Shown one piece after another: positions 1-6,403 of a DNA stretch of 6,403 bases. The position numbers and the translations under genes are program-made. Source of the DNA: Blastocatellia bacterium. Lineage in GTDB: Bacteria > Acidobacteriota > Blastocatellia > Pyrinomonadales > Pyrinomonadaceae. The stretch spans positions 3,120 through 9,522 of the forward strand of contig DNNE01000037.1 in NCBI GenBank assembly GCA_003487805.1. The letters are read 5' to 3'. The notes beneath the pieces were generated by a model. The model saw nothing but the letters and a program-made list of their open reading frames with translations. It searched no databases and was not told where the DNA came from. How positions within the stretch are numbered: position 1 is the stretch's first letter; each line of letters opens with the position of its first letter.

Positions 1-42
1 CCCTCCCCCCCCCCCCCGGGGGGGGGGGGGGGGGGGGGGGGG
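1..42. repeat. C-run/G-run block at the window edge, probable assembly or sequencing artefact
   Basis: After CCCT come 13 C (5-17) and then 25 consecutive G (18-42), followed by CCCC. Such a C-run/G-run junction is a self-complementary homopolymer and is very unusual in real bacterial DNA. It is typical of a contig end where poly-G reads or low-complexity ends were joined. I treat it as a probable artefact. A real GC-rich structure that stops polymerases is the alternative. Confidence 0.6.
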
Positions 43-76
43 CCCCTCGCGCGTGCCCATTCGATCTTAAACAGTT

Positions 77-118
77 TGCGAGAGATGAATCCCGATGTAT
101 CGGGATTCATCTCTCGCA
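77..118. repeat. 42-bp perfect palindrome (20-bp stem, 2-nt centre)
   Basis: Positions 77-96 (TGCGAGAGATGAATCCCGAT) are exactly complementary to 99-118, with only GT at the centre. The hexamer CAGTTT stands on both sides (72-77 and 117-122), overlapping the arm ends, like a short duplicated target. On the + strand the stem runs into AGTTTTCG, so terminator activity is possible, but the T-run is short. It could be a miniature palindromic repeat, a bidirectional terminator, or a fold-back joint made during assembly, since it lies next to the homopolymer block. A 20-bp match with no mismatch implies recent origin or strong constraint. Confidence 0.85.
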
Positions 119-150
119 GTTTTCGTAAGACTAGTTTGGCTGGTCGCCAG

Positions 151-184
151 GCCCTCACCCAACCCTCTCCCAAAGGGAGAGGGC
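151..184. repeat. CCCTCTCCC hairpin, dispersed-repeat type
   Basis: CCCTCTCCC (163-171) pairs perfectly with GGGAGAGGG (175-183) around an AAA loop: a 9-bp G+C-rich stem with a 3-nt loop. A second, unpaired GCCCTCACCC half precedes it at 151-160. From memory, this composition recurs as an intergenic repeat in many unrelated bacterial genomes. It could act as a terminator for a gene to the left of the window, but only a weak T-containing stretch follows. Confidence 0.7.
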
Positions 185-187
185 TTC

Positions 188-337
188 AGTTGTTGATACG
201 TCAAGTATGTCATTACCCAAAAAAAGGCCGGTCTAAACTCACGCGTCGCTCTGCGACGAAGAAAATCGCACTGGTGGTTTACGATTTGCTACAACCACCC
301 GCTATTATCTAGCAGCCCTTCAGGGTGCCCGCTTCAA
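188..337 (+). promoter_or_regulatory. Leader region of the phosphatase gene with two small hairpins
   Basis: No coding sequence is credible here. Two perfect hairpins are visible: CGTCGC/GCGACG (244-249 with 253-258, loop TCT) and GGTGGTT/AACCACC (273-279 with 293-299, 13-nt loop). A weak sigma70-like pair, TTTACG (278-283) and TATTAT (303-308), has a 19-bp spacer and lies about 30 nt before the start codon. The -10 matches 5 of 6 consensus bases and the -35 only 4 of 6. The second hairpin overlaps this putative -35. AGGGTG (322-327) is a modest Shine-Dalgarno candidate. The promoter call is tentative. Confidence 0.25.
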
Positions 338-2848
338 ATGCCCCTCAAACGCAGAGATTTTCTTAAACGACTGTCCGCCGGCATTGGTGGTATTGCAGCT
401 TTTATCGGACTAAAGAAACCCGGCTTCGCAGCGATCGCGTCTGCGTCGCGTGCGCAACGCCTCGTCCTCATCAAGATCGACGGCTTGCCGCAACGCCTCG
501 TTGATGAATTCGTCAACGAAACTGATCCTGAAACGGGCAAGAGCCGCCTGCCCTGGGTTAAGCACGTCTTTTATGATCAGGGAACGCGCCTGGCGAATTT
601 CTACGTTCGCGGGATGAGCCTGTCGGCGCCGTCATGGTCAATACTCGACACCGGTCAACATCTTCAGATCAAGGGTAACGTCGAGTTCGATCGACTGACG
701 CTGCATGCTTATGACTATCTCAATTTCGTGCCGTTCTATTTCCAGAACCTGGCCTTACAACAGGTGGATGCGTCGGGCGTGGAAGTGCTGGACGAACTCG
801 GCCTGCCCCTGTTAATCGACGCTTACGCTCACGAGGAACGCTACCAGGCCTTTCAGCTATATCAGCGGGGAGTGCATTGGAGCACTTTCCACAAGAGTCT
901 GAAGACGCGCTTGCAGAGTTTCACCGGCACGCAGGACGTGATCGATGAATGGACCACGAACGGCATGGCGTTTCGGAGTTTCATTAAGGACCAGCTCGAG
1001 CACGAGCTGATCGTAAAACTATCCGATCCGCGAGTCCGTTATCTCGATTACTACACGACCGACGTTGATCATCGAACGCATCACAATCGCGATCGCGAAT
1101 CGCAACTTGCGGCCATTCGCGAAGTTGACGCAACCATCGGCCGCATCTGGACCGCGATTGAAAAATCACCCCTCGCGAAAGATACGGTGCTGGTGCTGGT
1201 GTCCGATCATGGGACTAACACGGATCCGAATATCATTAGCCAGGGATACAACCTGGTGAAGTTGCTCGGCAGCGCCGCTGGGGGCGGGCATCACGTAATT
1301 ACCAAGCGCCGCCTGATGATGGATTACTCGCTCAAGAGCATCTATCCATTCGTTCCTTTGATTACGACTACGACGCCAGAGTCGTTCTATCTCAAGAACG
1401 AGAGCACCAGCTATCCCACTGCCCTGCTTGACTTTGACGGCAACGAACGAGCGGCAATCCATCTGCGGAATTCCGATCTCAACGTGCTGCATATTCTGCT
1501 CCAGTGTCTCCGGAGTTCTGACCTCGCCGCCAACGTACGTGACGCCGCGACCAAACTTTTCTTCACAATTCTTGATCGCAACCGGAACGAGTGGCAGAAG
1601 CTGCTAACGGAGTTGAGCGAGGAAGTGGATGCGTTGCATCCTGCAATTGAGAAGCAACGAACCCTCGTCGCGGCGTTGCCCAGGAAGTGGACCAAAGCAG
1701 ACCGTGACGCCGGACGCGATATAGCTGCGCATAGAGAATCGGCGCGATTGGACCTGTGGATTCAAACTGAGAAGGAGTATCGCAAGTACCTTCCCACGCT
1801 GACGAATCTGCTGGCGCTCCGCCCGGGGGAATTTGAACCTTCGCATGTAAAGATTGAGGACGTGATCGCCAAAGGCGCAATGGGCCAGCCGAACACTCTG
1901 CACCAGCTCCAGAATTATGCGATTGGGTTGTCGCCTCAAGGGTTGGTTCTGGGAAACGATGGTTCGATTGATACCGGAAAAAGTTTCCTGCGCGTTAATT
2001 ACTTCCCGATCGTTCGAGGTGTGACTGTCCGCAACAACGTCCAGCGAGAAGTCAGCAACGAACCCATTGATTTTATCGCCGTGCGAATTTTTCCGGCAGA
2101 CCTCACTGACTCGCTGGAAGACAAAAATGTCGACGAAGCGATCTGGCTCTACAAAGACGCCGAGCGTCAGGCACTGGTGCTGTCACGCGCCGATCCGGCC
2201 CAGGGGTTAATGCTGCGATATGTACCCGTGAGCGGATTGAGGCAAAACGATAATGGGAAGATTTCATTTGAGCCGGCGCGCTGGCGAGATGGTTTGCCGT
2301 TTAGTATCTGGGAAGATGCACGCTTGAGAATCACGGACGATCGCGGGCCGTGGTTGAGTGCCTGGCATAGTGAGCGGGAATGGTTCACTGCAGTTCATCG
2401 TACGGACTACTCAAATGGCATCATCGGTATTCATGAGCAGTTCTCACGCCATCAAACGCCGGCGATGAATCCAGATCAGGGTGGGCTCGCGCCACAGGAG
2501 CGTCTACTGCACAGATTTCACAGACGCCGCCGGCGACTTGTTGAGCCTGACTTCTTCATTCATGCGAGCAACCACTGGAATTTTGACGTGCGTGGTTTCA
2601 ATCCCGGCGCGAATCATGGATCCTTCCTCCGCGTGTCCACGCATTCAACCTTAATGTTTGCCGGCGGCGAAAACGCTCGTATTCCACGGGCGGCGCGAAT
2701 CGAAGAGCCTTACGACAGCCTGGATCTCATGCCGACATTGTTAGAACTCACCGGTGAAGCCAATGAGGGCCGGCCAGGCGCAGCATTGGCCCAAAAAGGA
2801 TTTCGTGATTTTCCAGGTCGAGTAATTCGGGAGTTGTTTCAAGAGTAG
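338..2848 (+). CDS. Tat-exported alkaline-phosphatase-superfamily hydrolase (phosphodiesterase/phosphatase-like)
   Basis: Predicted periplasmic or surface metallohydrolase of 836 residues. The N-terminus has a twin-arginine motif, KRRDFLK (4-10), then a hydrophobic Gly/Ala stretch to about residue 35. Alkaline-phosphatase-superfamily ligands can be placed in order: D48 (KIDG), a nucleophile region SAPSWSILDTG (96-106) aligning with T-x-P of nucleotide pyrophosphatases, DHRTH (D244, H248), SDHG (D290, H291) and NHGS (H760). S96 would replace the usual Thr nucleophile. The only Cys is C390, so a formylglycine sulfatase is excluded. About 470 residues separate H291 from H760, far more than in compact nucleotide pyrophosphatases. 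Residues about 380-490 look helical and charged; 530-700 look strand-rich. The substrate is unknown (phosphomonoester, phosphodiester or phosphonate). The ATG at 338 has AGGGTG 10 nt upstream. The gene appears to be single and is convergent with msrQ. Confidence 0.8.
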   Translation: MPLKRRDFLKRLSAGIGGIAAFIGLKKPGFAAIASASRAQRLVLIKIDGLPQRLVDEFVNETDPETGKSRLPWVKHVFYDQGTRLANFYVRGMSLSAPSWSILDTGQHLQIKGNVEFDRLTLHAYDYLNFVPFYFQNLALQQVDASGVEVLDELGLPLLIDAYAHEERYQAFQLYQRGVHWSTFHKSLKTRLQSFTGTQDVIDEWTTNGMAFRSFIKDQLEHELIVKLSDPRVRYLDYYTTDVDHRTHHNRDRESQLAAIREVDATIGRIWTAIEKSPLAKDTVLVLVSDHGTNTDPNIISQGYNLVKLLGSAAGGGHHVITKRRLMMDYSLKSIYPFVPLITTTTPESFYLKNESTSYPTALLDFDGNERAAIHLRNSDLNVLHILLQCLRSSDLAANVRDAATKLFFTILDRNRNEWQKLLTELSEEVDALHPAIEKQRTLVAALPRKWTKADRDAGRDIAAHRESARLDLWIQTEKEYRKYLPTLTNLLALRPGEFEPSHVKIEDVIAKGAMGQPNTLHQLQNYAIGLSPQGLVLGNDGSIDTGKSFLRVNYFPIVRGVTVRNNVQREVSNEPIDFIAVRIFPADLTDSLEDKNVDEAIWLYKDAERQALVLSRADPAQGLMLRYVPVSGLRQNDNGKISFEPARWRDGLPFSIWEDARLRITDDRGPWLSAWHSEREWFTAVHRTDYSNGIIGIHEQFSRHQTPAMNPDQGGLAPQERLLHRFHRRRRRLVEPDFFIHASNHWNFDVRGFNPGANHGSFLRVSTHSTLMFAGGENARIPRAARIEEPYDSLDLMPTLLELTGEANEGRPGAALAQKGFRDFPGRVIRELFQE

Positions 2849-2867
2849 CGCAAATTGCGAATTTGCG
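2849..2867 (+). terminator. 7-bp hairpin directly after the phosphatase stop codon
   Basis: CGCAAAT (2849-2855) pairs exactly with ATTTGCG (2861-2867) around TGCGA. It starts at the base after the TAG stop. There is no U-run, so it is not a canonical intrinsic terminator. With the stronger hairpin just downstream it may form a compound 3' end. Confidence 0.35.
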
Positions 2868-2874
2868 AACGGGC

Positions 2875-2909
2875 GGTACAGAACCGCTCGCGCCAGCGAG
2901 CGGGTAAAC
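2875..2909 (+). repeat. Covarying hairpin repeat, copy A (3' of the phosphatase gene)
   Basis: CCGCTCGC (2884-2891) pairs perfectly with GCGAGCGG (2896-2903); the loop is GCCA. It is preceded by GGTACAGAA and followed by GTAAAC, flanks shared with copies B and C. The stem starts 35 nt after the phosphatase stop and reads in the same direction as that gene. An alternative helix, GCGGT (2873-2877) with ACCGC (2883-2887), would compete with the main stem. It may be a REP-like repeat or a transcript 3'-end element. Confidence 0.8.
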
Positions 2910-2940
2910 GTCGCTGGAAAAGAACAAAATAAAATCCTGT

Positions 2941-3001
2941 CCACGAAAACACATGAACAATCACGAAAAACATCTTCGTGTTCGTTCGTGTGACTTGGTG
3001 G
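2941..3001. repeat. TTCGTG-type imperfect palindrome, copy D
   Basis: The left arm 2941-2967, read in reverse complement, matches the right arm 2975-3001 at 21 of 27 positions without gaps; a 7-nt centre separates them. Both arms are built from TTCGTG/TTCRTG units and end in KTGG. The same units build the element at 4998-5107. It lies midway between hairpin copies A and B, in the spacer of two convergent genes. From memory, TTCGTG-rich intergenic repeats are common in Acidobacteriota and related soil bacteria. I see no coding role. Confidence 0.7.
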
Positions 3002-3040
3002 TTGCAAACCGTTTTAGCCGACACTCAAGCTCTCAATCAG

Positions 3041-3074
3041 TTAACCCGCTTGCTACCGCAAGCGGTTCTGTACC
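3041..3074 (-). repeat. Covarying hairpin repeat, copy B (3' of msrQ)
   Basis: On the minus strand this reads GGTACAGAA, then CCGCTTGC, GGTA, GCAAGCGG, then GTTAA. The arms lie at 3058-3065 and 3046-3053. Compared with copy A, a C-G pair has become T-A on both arms, so pairing is kept. The stem begins 22 nt after the msrQ stop and is oriented with msrQ. Copies A and B are therefore inverted relative to each other and enclose about 200 bp. Confidence 0.8.
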
Positions 3075-3087
3075 AATCGCGTATCCA

Positions 3088-3711
3088 CTAATGCTGCGGA
3101 AACAATGACGCGCCCGACGGCGGCGCCGGCGGCGGCGCAAACCTAACCAACAATCGATAGCCCAGCAGCACCGCGAGCACGAACGCAAACGTCAAAGGCA
3201 ATCGCGTGTCGGACTTAACCAACATCCAATAATGAAGCACTCCCGCTGCGCCGGCGAGATATACAATCTTGTGCAGCCGGTTCCAAAGCTTCCCACCCAG
3301 ACGCTTCACCATCTTGTTAGTTGAAGTAATCGCAAGCGGAATCATCAATACAAACGCGGTCATGCCAATTGCGATGAACGGACGCTTCAAGACATCCGCG
3401 GGAATGCTCTTCAAATTGAAGAAGCGATCGAACGAAACGTAAGTCATCAGATGAAGAAAACCGTAGAAGAAGGCAAACAGTCCGAGCATGCGGCGAAACT
3501 TTACCAGCCAATTTGCGCCGGTGACTTTCCGCAGCGGAGTGACCGCCAGAGAGATTGTGAGAAACACGAGGGTGAGCATGCCCGTCGTGCGCGTCACAAA
3601 CTCGATCGGGTTCGCGCCCACGCGTTTGTGCCACCAGTCCCACAACAAAAGGGCGAGCGGCACGAGCCCGTTAATGAATAAGACTACTTTGAAGAAGCGA
3701 GTGTCTTTCAT
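3088..3711 (-). CDS. msrQ: MsrQ, haem-binding membrane subunit of the periplasmic methionine sulfoxide reductase
   Basis: Inner-membrane b-type haem protein (YedZ family, ferric-reductase-like transmembrane domain). It passes electrons from the quinone pool or a flavin reductase to MsrP. The product has 207 residues, close to the E. coli protein. About six hydrophobic segments are visible: roughly 7-25, 42-60, 75-93, 110-130, 148-166 and 168-188. Three histidines fit the haem ligands: H87 (FLHL), H147 (RLHK) and H160 (VLHY). Their spacing of 60 and 13 residues matches what I recall for E. coli H91, H151 and H164. The family signature TPLRK, RRMLGL and TSTNK is also seen. The C-terminus is a Pro-rich tail. 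msrP lies upstream on the same strand, but 169 bp of repeats intervene. No clear Shine-Dalgarno precedes the ATG at 3711; the next Met is at residue 45, inside the second membrane segment, so the called start is the only plausible one. Confidence 0.93.
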   Translation of the reverse strand: MKDTRFFKVVLFINGLVPLALLLWDWWHKRVGANPIEFVTRTTGMLTLVFLTISLAVTPLRKVTGANWLVKFRRMLGLFAFFYGFLHLMTYVSFDRFFNLKSIPADVLKRPFIAIGMTAFVLMIPLAITSTNKMVKRLGGKLWNRLHKIVYLAGAAGVLHYWMLVKSDTRLPLTFAFVLAVLLGYRLLVRFAPPPAPPSGASLFPQH

Positions 3712-3717
3712 GAAAGC

Positions 3718-3880
3718 GTCAGTAGTCAGTTGCTAGTGGTCAGTAGTTCAGCTTCGGGCTTGGATTTTAGAGCTTAGAATTTAGAGTTTAGTCGTTGACC
3801 CGTAACGGATCGCTACGGCTCGACGGAACAACTAATATCTAAGCTCTAAGAACTAAGCTCTAAGAATCAACAACTGACAA

Positions 3881-3886
<6 letters not shown>
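3718..3886. repeat. Nested inverted-repeat block between msrP and msrQ
   Basis: Three nested layers are seen. The outer layer is GTCAGTTG (3725-3732) against CAACTGAC (3871-3878). The middle layer is 3763-3791 against 3839-3868, each arm being two tandem TTAGAGYTTAG units; about 25 of 30 positions match with one gap. The core is a short hairpin at 3800-3818. The direct repeat GTCAGTAGT occurs at 3718-3726 and 3739-3747. The block runs from the last codons of msrP to within a few bases of the msrQ start. It could be an inserted palindromic repeat that still allows read-through, or a processing site that lowers msrQ expression relative to msrP. Confidence 0.75.
3800..3818 (-). terminator. Core hairpin downstream of msrP, possible relative of the A/B/C repeat
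   Basis: On the minus strand CCGTAGC pairs with GTTACGG around GATCC, giving seven pairs including one G-U wobble. On the plus strand the same position would be an A-C mismatch, so the RNA folds better in the msrP direction. It is followed by GT and a CAAC string, recalling the CGGGT...AAC end of the other copies. No U-run follows. It may be an attenuator between msrP and msrQ. Confidence 0.3.
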
Positions 3887-4867
<981 letters not shown>

Positions 4868-4997
4868 ACAACCTTGTCGCCGGGTGTTCGCCTCAATCAG
4901 CTTCCATCGTCCATGCTGATCTTATGCGATGTCAGTAGATCCGTACAACGGGCTTTGCCAGGGAGTCGATCAGACTCGTTGACTCATCAATTGAACC

Positions 4998-5107
4998 TTC
5001 GTGTCTTTTCGTGATCCTGGTTTGTGTGATTTCGTGGTTTGGTGTTTATTGATTCGTCAGCCAATCACACCACGAAACAACACGAACACAATACTAAGCC
5101 ACACGAA
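4998..5107. repeat. TTCGTG-type imperfect palindrome, copy E
   Basis: The left half has TTCGTG at 4999-5003 and onward, 5009-5013 and TTTCGTGG at 5030-5037. The right half contains CCACGAA (5070-5076), CACGAA (5081-5086) and CACGAA (5102-5107) in reverse sense. The best paired part is around 5021-5044 against 5063-5088. Units and overall plan match element D at 2941-3001, but E is longer and more diverged. It is likely a dispersed palindromic repeat in the promoter region rather than a gene part. Confidence 0.6.
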
Positions 5108-5193
5108 AGCCGCGCAGATCGAGACGAGTCCAGCATGTATGCTTGCAGTTCGAAGACGAGTTTCGAGCGTCACATCGACTTCCCTCGCGGCCA

Positions 5194-5205
5194 TCTCTTA
5201 AGAGA
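5194..5205. promoter_or_regulatory. 12-bp perfect palindrome, candidate operator of the sugar kinase gene
   Basis: TCTCTTAAGAGA is exactly self-complementary and lies 65 nt before the kinase start codon. The position and size fit a binding site for a dimeric repressor such as those that often control sugar acid catabolism. No regulator gene is in the window, and no second copy was seen. Confidence 0.3.
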
Positions 5206-5255
5206 CAATCGTGTACGACAAGCTCCAATGAATACATGTTCGGTTCTTCCGCACT

Positions 5256-5268
5256 AGAGGAAAACCTC
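5256..5268 (+). promoter_or_regulatory. Ribosome binding site of the sugar kinase, inside a tiny hairpin
   Basis: AGAGG (5256-5260) lies 10 nt before the ATG at 5271 and supports that start. GAGG (5257-5260) can pair with CCTC (5265-5268) across AAAA. A 4-bp stem is weak, so masking of the ribosome binding site is only a possibility. Confidence 0.5.
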
Positions 5269-5270
5269 GA

Positions 5271-6353
5271 ATGAAAGATTCTCTCAGTATTCCGCCGTCC
5301 GGTGCTCTGGATTTTTTGTCGCTCGGCGCAGTCGTGCACCGCCTCGATCCGGGGATCGTGCCCTTTCGCAAAGCGCGTGAATGCCAGATCCATGTGAGCG
5401 GCGGAGAGTTCAATGTCGCTGCCAACCTGGCTGATTGTTTTCGGCTCAACACGGGCGTGGTCACCGCGATGGTCAATTATCCAATCGGTGAACTGGTCGC
5501 GGAGCGGGTCAGGGCCATGGGCGTCAAGCCCTTCTACAAGTGGTACGAGCACGACGGCGTCACCGGGCCAAACATCGCGACCGTGTACAGCGATCGCGGT
5601 CATGGCGTCCGGCCGCCGGTTGTCTTCTATAATCGCGCGAACGAGGCAGCCACGTTGCTGAAGCCGGGGGACTTTGACTGGGACGAGATCTTTCGCGGTG
5701 GTGTGCGCTGGCTTCACAGCGGTGGGATTTTTGCTTCTCTCTCAGAAACAACCGCCGACTTAATCGTTGAAGGCATGCAGGTAGCCAAAGCGGCTGGTGC
5801 GGTCACGTCTTTCGATCTCAACTTTCGCGAGAAACTTTGGAAGCACAGAGGCGGCCAGGAGCGCGCCGTGCAAGTCTTCGATCGCATCGTGAAGAACGTC
5901 GACGTGCTGGTTGGCAACGAAGAGGATTTACAAAAAGGACTGGGCATCGCGGGACCTCAAGTTGCCGCCTCATCCAAGCTTGATCCGGCGTCATTCTTTG
6001 CGATGATTGACCGGGTCGTGGAAAAGCATCCGCAAATCCAGATCGTGGCCACGACTCTGCGCGAAGTTTACTCCACCACGCGGCACTGTTGGGGCGCGGT
6101 CGCCTGGGCCGGCGGCGAGCATCACGTTTCCACGACGTGCGACCTGGAAGTGCATGATCGAGTGGGCGGCGGTGATGGTTTCGCCTCGGGATTCTTCTAT
6201 GGATTGTTGGCGGGCGAATCGCCGGAAGAAGCACTCAAGTTGGGCTGGGCGCACGGCGCGCTGCTGACGACTTTTCCCGGCGATACGACAATGGCAACTC
6301 TGGAAGAGGTAAGATCTTTTGCCAAAGGTGGTTCGGCGCGCATTCAGCGCTAA
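5271..6353 (+). CDS. PfkB-family sugar kinase, probable 2-keto-3-deoxygluconate kinase
   Basis: Cytoplasmic ATP-dependent kinase of 360 residues, ribokinase/PfkB fold. Likely reaction: phosphorylation of 2-keto-3-deoxygluconate to KDPG in uronate breakdown. The N-terminal substrate motif is SGGEFNVA (43-50), with G44, G45 and N48. DLNFREKLW (182-190) matches the D-x-N-x-R pattern typical of KDG kinases. VGNEEDL (214-220) is the Mg/phosphate-site region. The C-terminal PfkB signature is DRVGGGDGFASGF (296-308) with catalytic base D302; the usual GAGDA is GGGDG here, which I recall as normal in a subgroup of these kinases. The protein is somewhat longer than typical ribokinases (about 300-310), partly from an insertion near 225-240. 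The start has a good Shine-Dalgarno. It may head an operon, but a hairpin follows the stop closely. Substrate assignment rests on motifs only; fructokinase or another sugar acid kinase is possible. Confidence 0.85.
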   Translation: MKDSLSIPPSGALDFLSLGAVVHRLDPGIVPFRKARECQIHVSGGEFNVAANLADCFRLNTGVVTAMVNYPIGELVAERVRAMGVKPFYKWYEHDGVTGPNIATVYSDRGHGVRPPVVFYNRANEAATLLKPGDFDWDEIFRGGVRWLHSGGIFASLSETTADLIVEGMQVAKAAGAVTSFDLNFREKLWKHRGGQERAVQVFDRIVKNVDVLVGNEEDLQKGLGIAGPQVAASSKLDPASFFAMIDRVVEKHPQIQIVATTLREVYSTTRHCWGAVAWAGGEHHVSTTCDLEVHDRVGGGDGFASGFFYGLLAGESPEEALKLGWAHGALLTTFPGDTTMATLEEVRSFAKGGSARIQR

Positions 6354-6358
6354 CGCAA

Positions 6359-6393
6359 GTACGGAACCGGTCGCGCCAGCGACCGGGTAGTTT
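6359..6393 (+). repeat. Covarying hairpin repeat, copy C (3' of the sugar kinase)
   Basis: CCGGTCGC (6367-6374) pairs perfectly with GCGACCGG (6379-6386), loop GCCA. It is preceded by AGTACGGAA and followed by GTAGTTT. Relative to copy A, the fourth stem pair has flipped from C-G to G-C, again compensated. The stem begins 13 nt after the TAA and is oriented with the kinase gene. The TTT after the stem gives it some terminator character. Confidence 0.8.
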
Positions 6394-6403
6394 CCTTGAG
6401 ATT

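Larger units (their letters stand above)
4868..5270. other. Divergent intergenic region between msrP and the sugar kinase
   Basis: These 403 bp carry no credible gene. Expected contents are the promoters of both neighbours. For msrP, a weak minus-strand pair is TTGTAC (complement of 4943-4948) and TAAGAT (complement of 4919-4924) with an 18-bp spacer; both hexamers are poor matches. GAGTC (4963-4967) pairs with GACTC at 4973-4977 or at 4981-4985, a possible small operator. The middle is filled by the TTCGTG palindrome and the right side by a 12-bp palindrome, listed separately. I could not find a convincing promoter for the kinase. Confidence 0.4.

Noticed and set aside
76..312. Open frame of 78 codons on the + strand
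   Set aside because: It runs through the 42-bp palindrome and the CCCTCTCCC hairpin, has low-complexity composition and no ribosome binding site. It is an accident of the repeats.
1166..1939. Several minus-strand frames of about 100 codons inside the phosphatase gene
   Set aside because: They are shadows of a long gene with intact family motifs, and their composition shows no protein family pattern.
338..2848. Sulfatase assignment for the exported hydrolase
   Set aside because: There is no C/S-x-P-x-R formylglycine motif near residue 96, and the only cysteine is C390.
4998..5107. CRISPR array from repeated TTCGTG/CACGAA units
   Set aside because: The units are only 6-8 bp, unevenly spaced and in both orientations. 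They form a palindrome, not direct repeats with spacers.
5094..5717. 207-codon open frame on the minus strand
   Set aside because: Most of it is antisense to the kinase, whose motifs are clear. The product has no recognisable domain and includes repeat E sequence.

Overview
The window carries four complete protein genes and four intergenic stretches full of inverted repeats. I see no rRNA, tRNA, CRISPR array or transposase. The moderately high G+C content, two Tat-exported proteins, an msrPQ pair, a KDG-kinase-like sugar kinase and many dispersed palindromes suggest a free-living Gram-negative bacterium. Acidobacteriota (Blastocatellia-like) is my best guess, by recollection of similar proteins and repeats only. 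The homopolymer block at 1-42 looks like a raw contig end, probably from a metagenome assembly.

Layout. (1) 1-337 has no credible gene. It holds a C-run/G-run, a 42-bp perfect palindrome, a CCCTCTCCC-type hairpin, smaller hairpins and the leader of the next gene. (2) 338-2848 (+) encodes an 836-residue Tat-exported alkaline-phosphatase-superfamily hydrolase with all metal ligands recognisable and a very long insertion before the last one. (3) 2849-3087 separates convergent genes and holds two inverted copies of a covarying hairpin around a TTCGTG palindrome. (4) 4867-3088 (-) is msrP followed by msrQ, the periplasmic methionine sulfoxide repair system. The two genes are separated by 169 bp of nested inverted repeats. 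(5) 4868-5270 is a divergent intergenic region with a second TTCGTG palindrome and a 12-bp perfect palindrome. (6) 5271-6353 (+) encodes a PfkB-family sugar kinase close to 2-keto-3-deoxygluconate kinases. A third hairpin copy follows its stop.

How the genes relate. MsrP and MsrQ form one pathway: MsrQ passes electrons from the inner membrane to periplasmic MsrP, which reduces methionine sulfoxide in envelope proteins. The phosphatase-like protein is also exported, but nothing links it to MsrPQ beyond proximity. The sugar kinase is cytoplasmic and probably belongs to hexuronate/2-keto-3-deoxygluconate breakdown; any partner genes lie outside the window.

The most interesting signal is non-coding. 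A short hairpin occurs three times, each within about 35 nt after a stop codon and in the same orientation relative to the gene before it. Base substitutions between copies are compensated across the stem. A weaker fourth hairpin follows msrP. This suggests a 3'-end RNA element (terminator or mRNA 3'-end protection), or a REP-like mobile repeat with a strong insertion preference. No dramatic new protein system is visible.
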